DNA of 64,000 bases from Alphaproteobacteria bacterium (GCA_030428255.1 JAUIBT010000001.1:62001-126000); one strand, 5' to 3'; positions 1 to 8,549 are shown, counted from the first letter of the stretch. The notes: generated from the sequence alone by a model not told the origin. Program-made: numbers and translations.

Positions 1-188
1 GACCGTGTTGCCACAAAGCAAGGATACCGGGTCGTCGCTTTAATTCAAGCTTAAAATTTTGAACTTAAAGCACCTCAATTGCATGCGCTCGCTACGGCAG
101 ACATTTGGATGCATGGCCCAATGCCGCGATCGAACGAAGCGCGCGGAGCAAAACCCGCGCCTGTCGATCGGCACAAACTTGCGCAGGC

Positions 189-224
189 TTGATTATTACT
201 TTCGTTAATTGCTATAAACGAAAG
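189..224 (+). promoter_or_regulatory. Promoter with overlapping inverted-repeat operator upstream of the deoR-type gene
   Basis: A perfect 8-bp inverted repeat, CTTTCGTT (199-206) and AACGAAAG (217-224), is separated by 10 bp, so the half-site centres lie 18 bp apart. It overlaps a sigma70-like promoter: TTGATT (189-194), an 18-bp spacer and TATAAA (213-218). DeoR-family repressors commonly bind such repeats over their own promoter. Autorepression by the gene starting at 246 is inferred from this position; binding is not shown by sequence alone. Confidence 0.6.
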
Positions 225-245
225 TTGCTAGCTCAGGAGACATCA

Positions 246-1016
246 ATGAAACCCAGCCGCACCGCCTCTGTGCGTCAGACCGCCATTCTCAAGCACCTGC
301 AAAAGCAAGGGCGCGCCTTGGTTGACGAGCTTGCGTTGATGTTTGACACCACACCGCAAACCATCCGCAAAGACTTGACCACACTCGAGGACGAGAATCA
401 AATCGCGCGCTTCCATGGCGGCGCAACACTAATTAGCGGCATCGAATACACCAGCTTTGGGACTCGCCAAGAGATCGCCCGCGAAGAAAAGGAGCGTATC
501 GCCCAGGCGACAGCAGCCCAGATCCCCAACAACGCTTCGATCATCATCAATGCAGGAACGACCACGACGGCGGTGGCGCTCAAGCTTGAACACCATGTCG
601 GACTGAAAATCGTTACAGATTCGGTCGATTTGGCCACCAAAATTCGCGATTTTGCGGGTGTAGAGGTCATGGTGCCCGCCGGGGTCGTGCGGCGCAGCGA
701 CGGCGCTATTCTTGGCACCTCTGCCGTCGATTTCATCCGCCAGTTTCGCGTCGACATTGCGGTCATTGGGGTTGCCGCCATCGCTGAGGACGGTGCCTTG
801 CTGGACTACGATTTGCGGCAAGCCTCGGTCGCCCGCGCCATCATCGAAAACGCCCGCGCGGTTATATTGGCCGCAGACAGCACAAAGTTCGCGCGCCTAG
901 CGCCCGTGCGCATCGGCCACCTGTCACAACTGGATACGCTGATAACCGACACCGCCTGCCCGCAAGCCTTGCGTGAGCTTTGCAAGCAGCAAGGGTTGCG
1001 CCTACTCACAGCTTAG
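246..1016 (+). CDS. DeoR-family transcriptional repressor, probable regulator of the downstream sugar cluster
   Basis: This is a 256-residue protein of normal DeoR length. An N-terminal winged helix-turn-helix (about residues 5-58) contains the family pattern with DTTPQTIRKDL. It is followed by a DeoR C-terminal sensor domain with the phosphosugar-loop-like INAGTTTTA. The start at 246 is preferred over the in-frame ATG at 105 because it follows an AGGAG-type ribosome site and matches the family N terminus. An inverted repeat overlaps its promoter, suggesting autoregulation. DeoR proteins usually respond to sugar phosphates. The neighbouring genes, and the parallel with E. coli YihW (CsqR) of the sulfoquinovose operon, suggest a sulfosugar-derived effector. 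That effector is inferred only. Confidence 0.85.
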   Translation: MKPSRTASVRQTAILKHLQKQGRALVDELALMFDTTPQTIRKDLTTLEDENQIARFHGGATLISGIEYTSFGTRQEIAREEKERIAQATAAQIPNNASIIINAGTTTTAVALKLEHHVGLKIVTDSVDLATKIRDFAGVEVMVPAGVVRRSDGAILGTSAVDFIRQFRVDIAVIGVAAIAEDGALLDYDLRQASVARAIIENARAVILAADSTKFARLAPVRIGHLSQLDTLITDTACPQALRELCKQQGLRLLTA

Positions 1017-1037
1017 TGCAGAGATCGTTCAGAAGCC

Positions 1038-1093
1038 TTGACGAATGCATTCGATAATGTAGACTAACGCAAATCAAGTTGTCCAAAACGAAA
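1038..1093 (+). promoter_or_regulatory. Candidate promoter and operator half-site before the TRAP genes
   Basis: A TTGACG (1038-1043) to TAGACT (1060-1065) pair with a 16-bp spacer overlaps a perfect 12-bp palindrome, CGAATGCATTCG (1042-1053). Further down, AACGAAA (1087-1093) repeats the half-site of the operator before the regulator gene. This would allow control of the transporter by the same DeoR protein. The -10 match is mediocre and only one half-site is present, so this is tentative. Confidence 0.3.
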
Positions 1094-1186
1094 TCCGAAG
1101 ACAAGAAGGCCGGACAGCGCGTCAGATCCACCTTACCACGGTTGCCTTAAACGACCGACCGGTTGATCTGCTTAGGAGGAAAGCTG

Positions 1187-1786
1187 ATGGTGTCGCTCAT
1201 TGTGACCCTTCTCTTACGCCCGCTCGCCGGGGCCAACTCGCTGTTGCTCGCAATCGGGCGACAGGTCGCGTGGCTTGCTTTGGCGCTGATGGTGCTTGTC
1301 ATCCTCGCGCAAGTTTTTTTCCGTTACGTCCTGAACAACGCCCTGGCCTGGCCTGACGAAGCGGCCCGCTTTCTGATGCTTTGGATGACAGCGCTCATGG
1401 CGCCTTCGGCCATGCGCTGGGGCGGCTTTGTCTCCATTGATATGCTGCCGAGCGCGCTTGGGCGCGTTGCCTCGCGGGTCTTAACCTTGGTTCTGCTGTT
1501 TATGGCCCTGGCTGTCCTGCTGATCGCCATCCAACACGGCTACAAGCACACCTTTGGGTTTGGCGGTCGCTTCAACAGCTCGTCCTTGCGCATTCCGTTC
1601 GATTGGTTCGGTGGAGAGGTGGTGCGGGTCAAGCTGCGATACATGTATGCCTCCCTACTGGTGTGCGTAATCTTGCTGATCTCCGTTACCATAGAGCTGA
1701 TTTTGCGCTCTTTGGTCCTGCTGTTCAAACCGGAAGCAGAACTTCCCGCAACGGGCGCGCCTGCCCGCCAACTGGAGACCGACTGA
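1187..1786 (+). CDS. TRAP transporter small permease subunit (DctQ family)
   Basis: A 199-residue membrane protein with four predicted transmembrane segments (about residues 12-42, 58-78, 95-117 and 150-180) and the DctQ features RYVLNNALAWPDEAARF and MAPSAMRWGG near the second segment. DctQ is the small subunit that pairs with DctM in sodium-driven tripartite uptake of organic anions across the inner membrane. The start at 1187 follows an AGGAGG ribosome site 8 nt upstream and is chosen over the ATG at 1163. The stop overlaps the start of the large permease gene by one base, so the two are translationally coupled. Confidence 0.9.
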   Translation: MVSLIVTLLLRPLAGANSLLLAIGRQVAWLALALMVLVILAQVFFRYVLNNALAWPDEAARFLMLWMTALMAPSAMRWGGFVSIDMLPSALGRVASRVLTLVLLFMALAVLLIAIQHGYKHTFGFGGRFNSSSLRIPFDWFGGEVVRVKLRYMYASLLVCVILLISVTIELILRSLVLLFKPEAELPATGAPARQLETD

Positions 1787-3285
1787 TGCTGGCCTTGTTT
1801 CTGCCCGTCTTTTTGGTCTTCTTGCTGCTGGGCCTGCCGGTCTTTTTTGCGCTGGTCCTAGCCCCTGGCTTGCTGTTGACCCTCAACGGCCAAGAGCGCG
1901 ACGTGGCCTTGCTGTATCGCAACGTTTACAATGGCATGGACAGTTTTCCGCTGATGGCCTTGCCCTTCTTCGTGCTGGCTGGCGAGCTGATGAACCGCGG
2001 CGGTATCACCATGCGCTTGGTGGAGTTTAGCCAAGCGCTGATGGGTCATCTGCGCGGTGGTCTAGCCCACGTTAACATCCTCAGTTCGATCTTGTTCGCG
2101 GGTTTGTCGGGCTCAGCGGTTGCCGACACCTCCGCCTTGGGGTCTACCCTTATTCCGGCCATGGAGAAGAACGGCTACACCCGCAAGTTTGCAGCAGCAG
2201 TGACCGCCGCCAGTTCGGTCATTGGCCCGATCATTCCGCCCTCAGGCATCATGATCATCTACGCCTATGTGATGGGCGAGAGCGTGGCAGCGCTGTTCTT
2301 AGCTGGTATCGTCCCAGGAATTCTGGTCGGCTTGGGTCTGATGGCGGTGGTACGGCTGATGGCCGACCGCTATGACCTGCCCAAGGCTGAGCGCATCGTG
2401 CGACCCAACCAAACCATCAGCCCGTTGGAATCTTGGGTCTCTTTTGCTTTGTTGCGCATCAACCTGGCGGGCGTGCTGGTCGTCGCGGTCAATCTGGTCA
2501 AGGCGCTTGCTGGCTGGGCGGCGGGCGCAAGCCTAGCCATCAATGGCTGGATCATCTTCTTGGTCATGCTGCCGGTGGCGCACTTTATCCTGCTGCAGAT
2601 GCGCGCTCAGGTGTCCAAAGATTTTCGCGTTGTCTGCAAAAAGGCGGTGGCTCCGCTGCAAACGCCGATCATCATTCTTGGCGGCATTCTGATCGGCGTC
2701 TTCACCCCGACTGAAGCTTCGGCAATTGCCGTTGCCTACGCCTTGTTGATCGCTTTTGGCGTTTTGCGTTCGCTCAAGCTGTCGGATCTTCCAGGCGTCC
2801 TGGCGCGCGCAGCTTTGTCCTCGGCCTCCGTGCTGCTGCTGGTCGGTGCCGCAGTGGCCTTCAAGACAGTCGTCAGCCTGAGCCATGCGCCTGAGCAGCT
2901 CACCTTCTTCATTCTCAGCATAACCGAGAACCCGCTGCTGCTGCTGTTCTTGATCAACGTGCTGCTGTTTATCGTTGGCATGTTCCTGGATGCAGGACCT
3001 GCGATCATCATCCTGGGCCCAATCTTGAGCCCCATCTTTGTCGACTTGGGCGTCCACCCCGTGCACTTCGCCATCATCATGTCGGTCAATCTGACCGTTG
3101 GTTTGGCGACTCCTCCCATGGGTTTGGTGCTGTTTGTCGCTTCAGCTGTCTCGGGCGAAAAGGTCGAGACGATTTCACGGGCAATCCTGCCCTTCCTTTT
3201 GGTCGAGGTCGTTGTGATCTTCCTCATCACCTACATCCCGGCCATTTCCATGACGATCCCCCGCCTAACGGGCTTCGTCCAATAA
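1786..3285 (+). CDS. TRAP transporter large permease subunit (DctM family)
   Basis: A 499-residue polytopic membrane protein and the ion-coupled channel of the TRAP importer. Family motifs include NRGGITMRLVEF, GLSGSAVADTSALG, IGPIIPPSG and, late in the protein, GVFTPTEASAIAVAYAL. Typical DctM proteins are about 425-430 residues. The extra length lies between about residues 205 and 290, where an inserted stretch adds hydrophobic segments before the TPTEA motif; longer DctM variants of this kind are known. The start at 1786 overlaps the stop of the small subunit (TGATG). Longer readings that begin inside dctQ are rejected. Confidence 0.92.
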   Translation: MLALFLPVFLVFLLLGLPVFFALVLAPGLLLTLNGQERDVALLYRNVYNGMDSFPLMALPFFVLAGELMNRGGITMRLVEFSQALMGHLRGGLAHVNILSSILFAGLSGSAVADTSALGSTLIPAMEKNGYTRKFAAAVTAASSVIGPIIPPSGIMIIYAYVMGESVAALFLAGIVPGILVGLGLMAVVRLMADRYDLPKAERIVRPNQTISPLESWVSFALLRINLAGVLVVAVNLVKALAGWAAGASLAINGWIIFLVMLPVAHFILLQMRAQVSKDFRVVCKKAVAPLQTPIIILGGILIGVFTPTEASAIAVAYALLIAFGVLRSLKLSDLPGVLARAALSSASVLLLVGAAVAFKTVVSLSHAPEQLTFFILSITENPLLLLFLINVLLFIVGMFLDAGPAIIILGPILSPIFVDLGVHPVHFAIIMSVNLTVGLATPPMGLVLFVASAVSGEKVETISRAILPFLLVEVVVIFLITYIPAISMTIPRLTGFVQ

Positions 3286-3320
3286 CAAGCACACTGCGGC
3301 ATGACATCAAGGAGGTCTAA

Positions 3321-4382
3321 ATGCTGAAACATTCCCTTAAGGCGTTGCTGGCTGCAGCGGTTCTGTTGGGGGCTCCCGCCTTCAGCGCGAGCGCTGCCGA
3401 CTACACAATCCGCGCCACTGCCAACTCGAACGAGAACGACGAGGACTATGATGGCCTGGTGGTCTTCAAGAGCTTCGTGGAAAGCGCCTCGAACGGTGCC
3501 ATCGAAGTCGAGTTGTTCATCGGTACCCAGCTTTGCGCCAACGGCGCCGAGTGTCTGCAAGGCGTTGCAGACGGTTCGATCGACGTTTACATCTCAACGT
3601 CGGGCGGTGCTGCAGGCATCTTCCCCTACGTTCAGGTTCTCGATCTACCCTACCTGATGGCGAACGACCGCGTTGCAGAGGCCGTGCTGTCGGGCGACTT
3701 TACTCGCAAGATGCGCGAAATGGCGCTGGCTGATTCCGACGGCGCAATCCGCCTGATGACCATCGGCAATACGGGCGGCTGGCGTAACTTCGCCAACACT
3801 AAGCGTGTTGTGCAGACCCCTGCTGACCTGAAAGGCCTGAAAATCCGTACTGTTGTTGCGGATCTGCCTCAGGAATTGGTGCGCGCCTTGGGTGCGTCTC
3901 CCACTCCCATTCCGTGGCCAGAGCTGTTCACCTCGTTCCAGACTGGCGTGGTTGAAGGTTCTAAGAACGGCATCACCGACATCATGGGCATGAAGTTCCC
4001 GGATGCTGGCCTGCAGTACGTCACCCTCGACGGCCACGCCTACATGGGTGCGCTGTGGTGGATGAACAACCAGAAGTTCATGGATATGCCCGAAGACCTG
4101 CGCCGCGTGGTCGTAGACGGTTTTGCTGCTCTGCAGCAAGCGACCTTCGCATCACCCAAGCGCAAGTCGATCCAAGCTTACGCTGACTTCGTTGCCGGTG
4201 GCGGTTCGCTCTACGTCCCGAGCCCTGCTGAGAAAGCTATGTTCCGTGAAGCGGCAGCGCCCGTGTACGACTGGTTCAAGTCAAACATCCAAGGTGGCGG
4301 CGAGATCTTCGACGCTCTGGTTGCTGGTGTCGCTGAGGCAGAAGCTGAGATCGAAGCTGGCATGGCTGCGGACCTGAACTAA
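3321..4382 (+). CDS. TRAP transporter periplasmic substrate-binding protein (DctP family)
   Basis: A 353-residue secreted binding protein. The signal peptide covers about residues 1-26 (MLKHSLKALLAAAVLL to SASA/ADYT). The DctP fold shows the conserved GLKIRT segment, whose Arg176 corresponds to the arginine that grips the carboxylate of substrates in this family, followed by TPIPWPELFTSFQTGVVEG. An AAGGAGG ribosome site lies just before the ATG. It is the third gene of the dctQ-dctM-dctP unit and is followed by a strong stem-loop. An anionic substrate is expected from the family. A sulfonated sugar would fit both the arginine and the downstream enzymes, but specificity is not readable from sequence. 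Confidence 0.92.
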   Translation: MLKHSLKALLAAAVLLGAPAFSASAADYTIRATANSNENDEDYDGLVVFKSFVESASNGAIEVELFIGTQLCANGAECLQGVADGSIDVYISTSGGAAGIFPYVQVLDLPYLMANDRVAEAVLSGDFTRKMREMALADSDGAIRLMTIGNTGGWRNFANTKRVVQTPADLKGLKIRTVVADLPQELVRALGASPTPIPWPELFTSFQTGVVEGSKNGITDIMGMKFPDAGLQYVTLDGHAYMGALWWMNNQKFMDMPEDLRRVVVDGFAALQQATFASPKRKSIQAYADFVAGGGSLYVPSPAEKAMFREAAAPVYDWFKSNIQGGGEIFDALVAGVAEAEAEIEAGMAADLN

Positions 4383-4400
4383 GGCCTGCGCTGAGCCAAG

Positions 4401-4431
4401 CCCCACCCTGGCCGCTTTGGCCGGGGTGGGG
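4401..4431 (+). terminator. Stem-loop after dctP, probable terminator or mRNA 3' stabiliser
   Basis: CCCCACCCTGGCC (4401-4413) pairs with GGCCGGGGTGGGG (4419-4431) across a 5-nt loop, giving a 13-bp stem with one G-U pair. No U-run follows (TCCCCCAAAA). It may therefore act as a partial terminator or protect the binding-protein mRNA rather than end all transcription. Confidence 0.6.
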
Positions 4432-4633
4432 TCCCCCAAAACTAAAACCCTACCCGCATGAACTCTGGTTCAAGAAGCACTCCAATCACCATTGGCCCCG
4501 GCTCCAGGTCGCCAGCAGTGTTTTGAAGCTCGCCCGATCAGGTCTGCTGAATTGGTCCATTGAGGCCCATCGCCAGAATCGCGGACGGCCATCCTCAAAA
4601 CACTTGCAAGATTTGCCCGAGCGAGCCCTGGCC

Positions 4634-5191
4634 CTATCGAAAGGGATAAAGCCACACGCGATAGTCCTCGATGAGGATATGAGCCTGTTCGATTTGTTCG
4701 GGCGTCATCTTCTTGACCACCTCCTCTTGGGACATGGCTGCGTCTGGATCGCCACCGATCGCTGACAGCACATACCAAGTGTAGGCCCGGATTAGGTCAG
4801 GAGCTGGCATCCCTCGCCCCACTTCATAGTACCACCCAATTCCTGACTGAGCCCCTGCATGCCCCTTCAACGATGCGCGCAGATACCATTCGAATGCTCG
4901 AATGTCGTCCTGTTCGACCCCCAGCCCCAGAGCATACATGACCCCGATCAGCTCCTCGGCCTCGGCATTGCCCGAGCGTGCAGCGGGCAACAGTTCGGCC
5001 ATGGCAGCTTGGTAGTCATGGGCGTCCATAAGATCGCGCGCCGTCTCAAGCTCGGCCAGCGCGGGCGCCGCAGTCCAAGCCAGGCAGGCACCAGCCATCA
5101 GCGCCGCGACAGCGGTGTTGCGCATCCAAGCGCTGACGGAGCGCGGCAGGTTTATCTCACAGCGGGGCTGAGCGCATCTGGAAAGCATCAT
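4634..5191 (-). CDS. Secreted Sel1-repeat (TPR-like) protein
   Basis: A 185-residue protein with a hydrophobic export segment at about residues 24-46 (MRNTAVAALMAGACLAW to APALAE). Alpha-helical Sel1-like repeats follow: GNAEAEELIGVMYALGLGVEQD, then GHAGAQSGIGWYYEVGRG, then an incomplete third repeat. Sel1 repeats mediate protein-protein contacts, usually in the envelope. An AGGAG site 9 nt upstream supports the ATG at 5191, although the ATG at 5125 would give a more standard signal peptide. The gene lies antisense inside an otherwise + strand catabolic cluster, and its start codon directly abuts the proposed start of the diheme peroxidase. Partner and role are unknown. Confidence 0.7.
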   Translation of the reverse strand: MMLSRCAQPRCEINLPRSVSAWMRNTAVAALMAGACLAWTAAPALAELETARDLMDAHDYQAAMAELLPAARSGNAEAEELIGVMYALGLGVEQDDIRAFEWYLRASLKGHAGAQSGIGWYYEVGRGMPAPDLIRAYTWYVLSAIGGDPDAAMSQEEVVKKMTPEQIEQAHILIEDYRVWLYPFR

Positions 5192-6568
5192 TTGGCAGAT
5201 CTCCTAAAAGGGCGGTGGAGCGCGCGCACCAAAGCGCTGCTCACGGGATTCGGTTTCGCGTTGGCAATGCTTGTTGGTTTTGTCAGCACGACGCCGGTCC
5301 ATGCAAACCCCTTTCCGCCCGCATTGCAATCCTCAGATTTTCCTGCAGTTGATATCGACTTGGCCAAACTGGGCCAACTGCTGTTCTTCGACCCCATCTT
5401 GTCGGGCAACCGCAACATCTCCTGCGCCACCTGCCACAACCCGGATTTCGGCAGCGGCGATGGGCTGAGCCTAGGAATCGGCGAAGGCGGCACGGGCATA
5501 GGGCCAAAGCGCCAGCCGGGCGAAGGCGCGAGCCGTATCAGAAAGCGCATCCCGCGCAATGCGCCAGCGCTCTGGAACTTGGGCGCGCAGCAGGTCAAGT
5601 TCATGTTCCACGATGGGCGCGTGAGCTTTTCTGACATCTACGACAACGGCTTCGACACCCCCGCTCAAGAATGGCTGCCCGACGGCTTGTCGGGGCTGCT
5701 CGCCGCGCAGGCGCTGTTCCCCATGACCTCGCAGTTCGAGATGGCGGGTGATCCGCTAGAAAACGAGGTTGCGGGCGCAGCCTATGATCGCATCGACGCG
5801 GTTTGGCCCATTCTCACCAAACGGGTCCGCATTATCCCAGCCTATGCTGATCGCTTTATTGCCGCTTATGACGATGTTCAAGATCCGCTGGATATCTCCA
5901 TCACGCATATCGTCAACGCCATCGCGGCCTTTGAAACCTTCGAGTTCCAGAGTTTTGACAGCGCCTTTGATGCCTTCCTGGCGGGTGACGCCACTGCGCT
6001 CAGCGACCAGCAAAAGATGGGCATGGATTTGTTCTATGGCAAAGCGGGTTGCAGTGACTGCCACTCCGGTTCCTTGCTGACCGACCAGGAGTTCCACGCA
6101 CTCATGCTGCCCCACTTCGGGCCAGGGCGCACGCGCAAGTGGGATACGGTGGTGCGCGATGTTGGTCGCATGGCCGCCTCTGATCGCCTGGAAGACGCCT
6201 ATCGCTTTCGCACGCCCGCGCTGCGCAACGTCGCATTGACCGCACCGTATGGCCACAACGGAGCTTACCAAACCCTGGAAGGCATGCTGCGCCATCACTT
6301 GCAGCCGCGCCAGGCCTTCGCTGCCTGGACCCCGCAGAAAGCGCTGTTGCCTCAGGTGCCTTGGTTGGACGCCAGCGATTTTCGCCCCTTCGACGATCGC
6401 CTAGAGCGCGAACGCCTGGCCGCCAGCCTCGATATCGAATCGCGCGCTTTGAGCGACAGCGAAATCGCCGCCTTGCTGGCCTTCCTGGAGTCCTTGACGG
6501 GAACGGAATCGATCAAGGGCCGCTTGGGACGCCCCAAGGCTGTGCCCAGCGGTCTGGAGATCGACTGA
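5192..6568 (+). CDS. Diheme cytochrome c peroxidase / MauG-family protein
   Basis: Two heme c sites are visible: CATCHN at about residue 78 and CSDCHS at about residue 287, counting from a TTG at 5192. Around them are family elements such as GQLLFFDPILSGN, RNAPALWN, MFHDGR, FRTPALRNVALTAPYGHNG and a C-terminal helix rich in acidic residues. The length of about 458 residues suits the bacterial CCP/MauG family, which acts in the periplasm. The TTG start is chosen because it gives a complete signal peptide (KGRWSARTKALLTGFG to PVHA). The next in-frame ATG (5267) would truncate it, and the ATG at 4859 lies deep inside the opposite gene. The stop overlaps the kinase start (TGATG), so it is the first gene of the enzyme operon. 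Its role there is unclear. Confidence 0.82.
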   Translation: MADLLKGRWSARTKALLTGFGFALAMLVGFVSTTPVHANPFPPALQSSDFPAVDIDLAKLGQLLFFDPILSGNRNISCATCHNPDFGSGDGLSLGIGEGGTGIGPKRQPGEGASRIRKRIPRNAPALWNLGAQQVKFMFHDGRVSFSDIYDNGFDTPAQEWLPDGLSGLLAAQALFPMTSQFEMAGDPLENEVAGAAYDRIDAVWPILTKRVRIIPAYADRFIAAYDDVQDPLDISITHIVNAIAAFETFEFQSFDSAFDAFLAGDATALSDQQKMGMDLFYGKAGCSDCHSGSLLTDQEFHALMLPHFGPGRTRKWDTVVRDVGRMAASDRLEDAYRFRTPALRNVALTAPYGHNGAYQTLEGMLRHHLQPRQAFAAWTPQKALLPQVPWLDASDFRPFDDRLERERLAASLDIESRALSDSEIAALLAFLESLTGTESIKGRLGRPKAVPSGLEID

Positions 6569-7518
6569 TGTCGGCAACCCCTCAGCCTAGCCCACCAGGG
6601 CCCAATTCTTCGGAGCCCAACTCAAAGCAACCCAGTGTGCTCGTCGTCGGCGTTGCCGTGCTGGACTTCGTGTTTGCCATGCCCGAACTGCCGACCCGCG
6701 CCGCCAAGTATCGCGCTAAACAGGCCGAGATCGTCGGCGGTGGCTGCGCGGCCAACGCTGCGGTCGCCATTGCGCGCTTGGGCGGACGGGCCCTGTTGGG
6801 CGCTCGCTTGGGCCAAGACCCAGTGGGCGATTTGATCGTCAATGATCTGATCGCTGATGGCGTCAACACGGATTTGGTTCAACGGCACGCTAACGCCCGC
6901 TCCTCCTTCAGCTCGGTGTTTGTCGATGACCAGGGCGAACGCCAGATCGTCAACTATCGCGACACCAGCCTGTCCGACGCCACCGATTGGATCAACACCA
7001 GCCCCAAGATTCAGGCGATCTTGGTCGATACCCGTTGGGGCGCTGGGGCCATAGCGGCCTTGCGCTTAGCAAAACAGCGCGGTGTGCCGGGCATTGTTGA
7101 CGCCGAAGCGCCCATGGATACTGCGGTGCTGTGCGAAGCGACCCACGTGGCTTTTTCGCGCGATGGCCTGTTGTCCTATGCCCCTGCCGAAGACCTGGAA
7201 ACCGCTTTGCAGCTAGCCAGTCAGACCCTGCCCGGCGCTTGGCTGTGCGTCACTGACGGCGCGGCTGGCGTGACGGTCCTGAACGGCGGCCACCTGAGCC
7301 AGGTTCCCAGCTTCCAAGTCCCTGTGCGCGACACCTTGGGCGCAGGCGATGTGTGGCATGGGGCCTTCGCGCTGGCCCTGGCCGAAGGGCAAACTGAAGA
7401 CCAGGCGGTCCGCTTTTCCAATGCCGCAGCCGCCATCAAATGCACCATGTTTGGCGGGCGCAAAGGTAGTCCAGATCGCGCCGCGCTGGAGACATTCCTA
7501 AAGGAGACACAAAGATGA
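6568..7518 (+). CDS. PfkB-family sugar kinase, probable 6-deoxy-6-sulfofructose kinase (YihV-like)
   Basis: A 316-residue ribokinase/PfkB-fold enzyme. It has the substrate-side glycine motif EIVGGGCAANAAVAIARLGG (about residues 54-73) and the C-terminal catalytic signature DTLGAGDVWHGAF (255-267), with Asp261 the expected base. A proline- and serine-rich tail of about 20 residues precedes the fold. The family phosphorylates sugars at a terminal hydroxyl with ATP. Resemblance to YihV, and the adjacent aldolase and isomerase, suggest phosphorylation of sulfofructose at C1. A tagatose- or fructose-type substrate remains possible. It is coupled to the upstream gene by a TGATG overlap and to the aldolase by a 4-nt overlap. 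Confidence 0.75.
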   Translation: MSATPQPSPPGPNSSEPNSKQPSVLVVGVAVLDFVFAMPELPTRAAKYRAKQAEIVGGGCAANAAVAIARLGGRALLGARLGQDPVGDLIVNDLIADGVNTDLVQRHANARSSFSSVFVDDQGERQIVNYRDTSLSDATDWINTSPKIQAILVDTRWGAGAIAALRLAKQRGVPGIVDAEAPMDTAVLCEATHVAFSRDGLLSYAPAEDLETALQLASQTLPGAWLCVTDGAAGVTVLNGGHLSQVPSFQVPVRDTLGAGDVWHGAFALALAEGQTEDQAVRFSNAAAAIKCTMFGGRKGSPDRAALETFLKETQR

Positions 7519-8540
7519 ACCTGACACCCGGCAAGCTCTGGGGCCTTCGGCGCATGTCCGACGCTAAGGGCATCTTCAAGATGACCGCGGTGGATCAACG
7601 TCCCCCGATCAAAAACCCCATCGCAGCCCACTTGGGCGTCGATCAGGCCCCTTGGGATCAGGTCGCACGCTTCAAAGCGCTGTTGGTGGAGACACTGCAA
7701 GACCAAAGTACAGCGATGCTGCTGGATCCGCACTATGCGATCCCGATAGCCTTCGATCAGCTCTCGCCGACCAAGGGCCTGATCATAACGCTGGAAGACA
7801 GCCTGTTTCGCGAGACTCCCGGCGGGCGCTTGTCGGACAACATCGACGACTGGTCGGTCGCGAAAATCAAGCGTATGGGCGGCGATGCAGTCAAGGTTTT
7901 GGCCTGGTATCGCCCTGACGCCAGCCCCGAGGTCAAGCGCGCGCAACAAGACTACGTCAAGCAGATTGGCGAAGACTGCGCACGTTATGACATCCCTTTC
8001 TTGTTCGAGCTGCTGGTCTATCCTTTGGCCGCCGATGCGCACCAAACCAAGGACTACATCGAGATGCAGGGCAAGCGCGCTGATCACGTCTTGGCCTCGG
8101 TCGAAGAATTCGCCAAGCCTGACTACGGCGTCGATGTATTCAAGCTAGAAAGTCCGGTCAACGCGGCGCAGGCCGATGGCTCGGCACAAGTGCAGGCGGT
8201 GTTCGACGAGATGGCGCACTTGGCGGGGCGGCCCTGGGTCATGCTGTCGGCGGGCGCAGGCAAGGCCGAGTTTCGCGCGGTGCTGGAGCATGCCTTCAAA
8301 GCCGGAGCCTCAGGCTTCTTGGCAGGCCGGGCCATCTGGCTAGATGCCTTTAAGGCTTACCCAGACTGGCAGGCCATACGCGAAGGGCTAGAGGGCGAAG
8401 CACGAACCTACCTCACCGAAATCTCCGACCTGGCGGACCGCATGGCAGCCAACTGGGCGAACCACTCTTGCTACGGCGAGGCCGGTGCGCTGTTCCAGCC
8501 GGTCGATGCCGACTTCCGCCACGCCTACTCCTCCATGTGA
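7515..8540 (+). CDS. Class I aldolase of the LacD/YihT family, probable sulfofructose-1-phosphate aldolase
   Basis: A 341-residue TIM-barrel aldolase. The family motifs are TAVDQRPP (about residue 24), MLLDPHYA (68-75), GGDAVKVLAWYRPDA, DVFKLESP with Lys210 as the expected Schiff-base residue, and near the end PWVMLSAGAG and AGASGFLAGRAIW. LacD cleaves tagatose 1,6-bisphosphate and YihT cleaves sulfofructose 1-phosphate to DHAP and sulfolactaldehyde. The PWV-LS and AGASGFLAGRA-W blocks are shared with YihT. With the kinase before and the aldehyde dehydrogenase after it, the sulfosugar reaction is the preferred reading; the tagatose reaction cannot be excluded. Confidence 0.75.
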   Translation: MNLTPGKLWGLRRMSDAKGIFKMTAVDQRPPIKNPIAAHLGVDQAPWDQVARFKALLVETLQDQSTAMLLDPHYAIPIAFDQLSPTKGLIITLEDSLFRETPGGRLSDNIDDWSVAKIKRMGGDAVKVLAWYRPDASPEVKRAQQDYVKQIGEDCARYDIPFLFELLVYPLAADAHQTKDYIEMQGKRADHVLASVEEFAKPDYGVDVFKLESPVNAAQADGSAQVQAVFDEMAHLAGRPWVMLSAGAGKAEFRAVLEHAFKAGASGFLAGRAIWLDAFKAYPDWQAIREGLEGEARTYLTEISDLADRMAANWANHSCYGEAGALFQPVDADFRHAYSSM

Positions 8541-8549
8541 GCAACCGCC

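Noticed and set aside
1-54. Open frame from the left edge ending in TAA at 52-54, possible tail of an upstream gene
   Set aside because: Only 17 codons are visible, all three frames are open for a similar length, and no family ending is recognisable.
105-245. Longer N terminus for the DeoR-type regulator
   Set aside because: The extra 47 residues are unlike the family and would read through the promoter and operator; the ATG at 246 has a good ribosome site.
4859-5191. ATG at 4859 as start of the diheme peroxidase
   Set aside because: It would translate over 330 bp of the antisense Sel1 gene and place the signal peptide far inside the protein.
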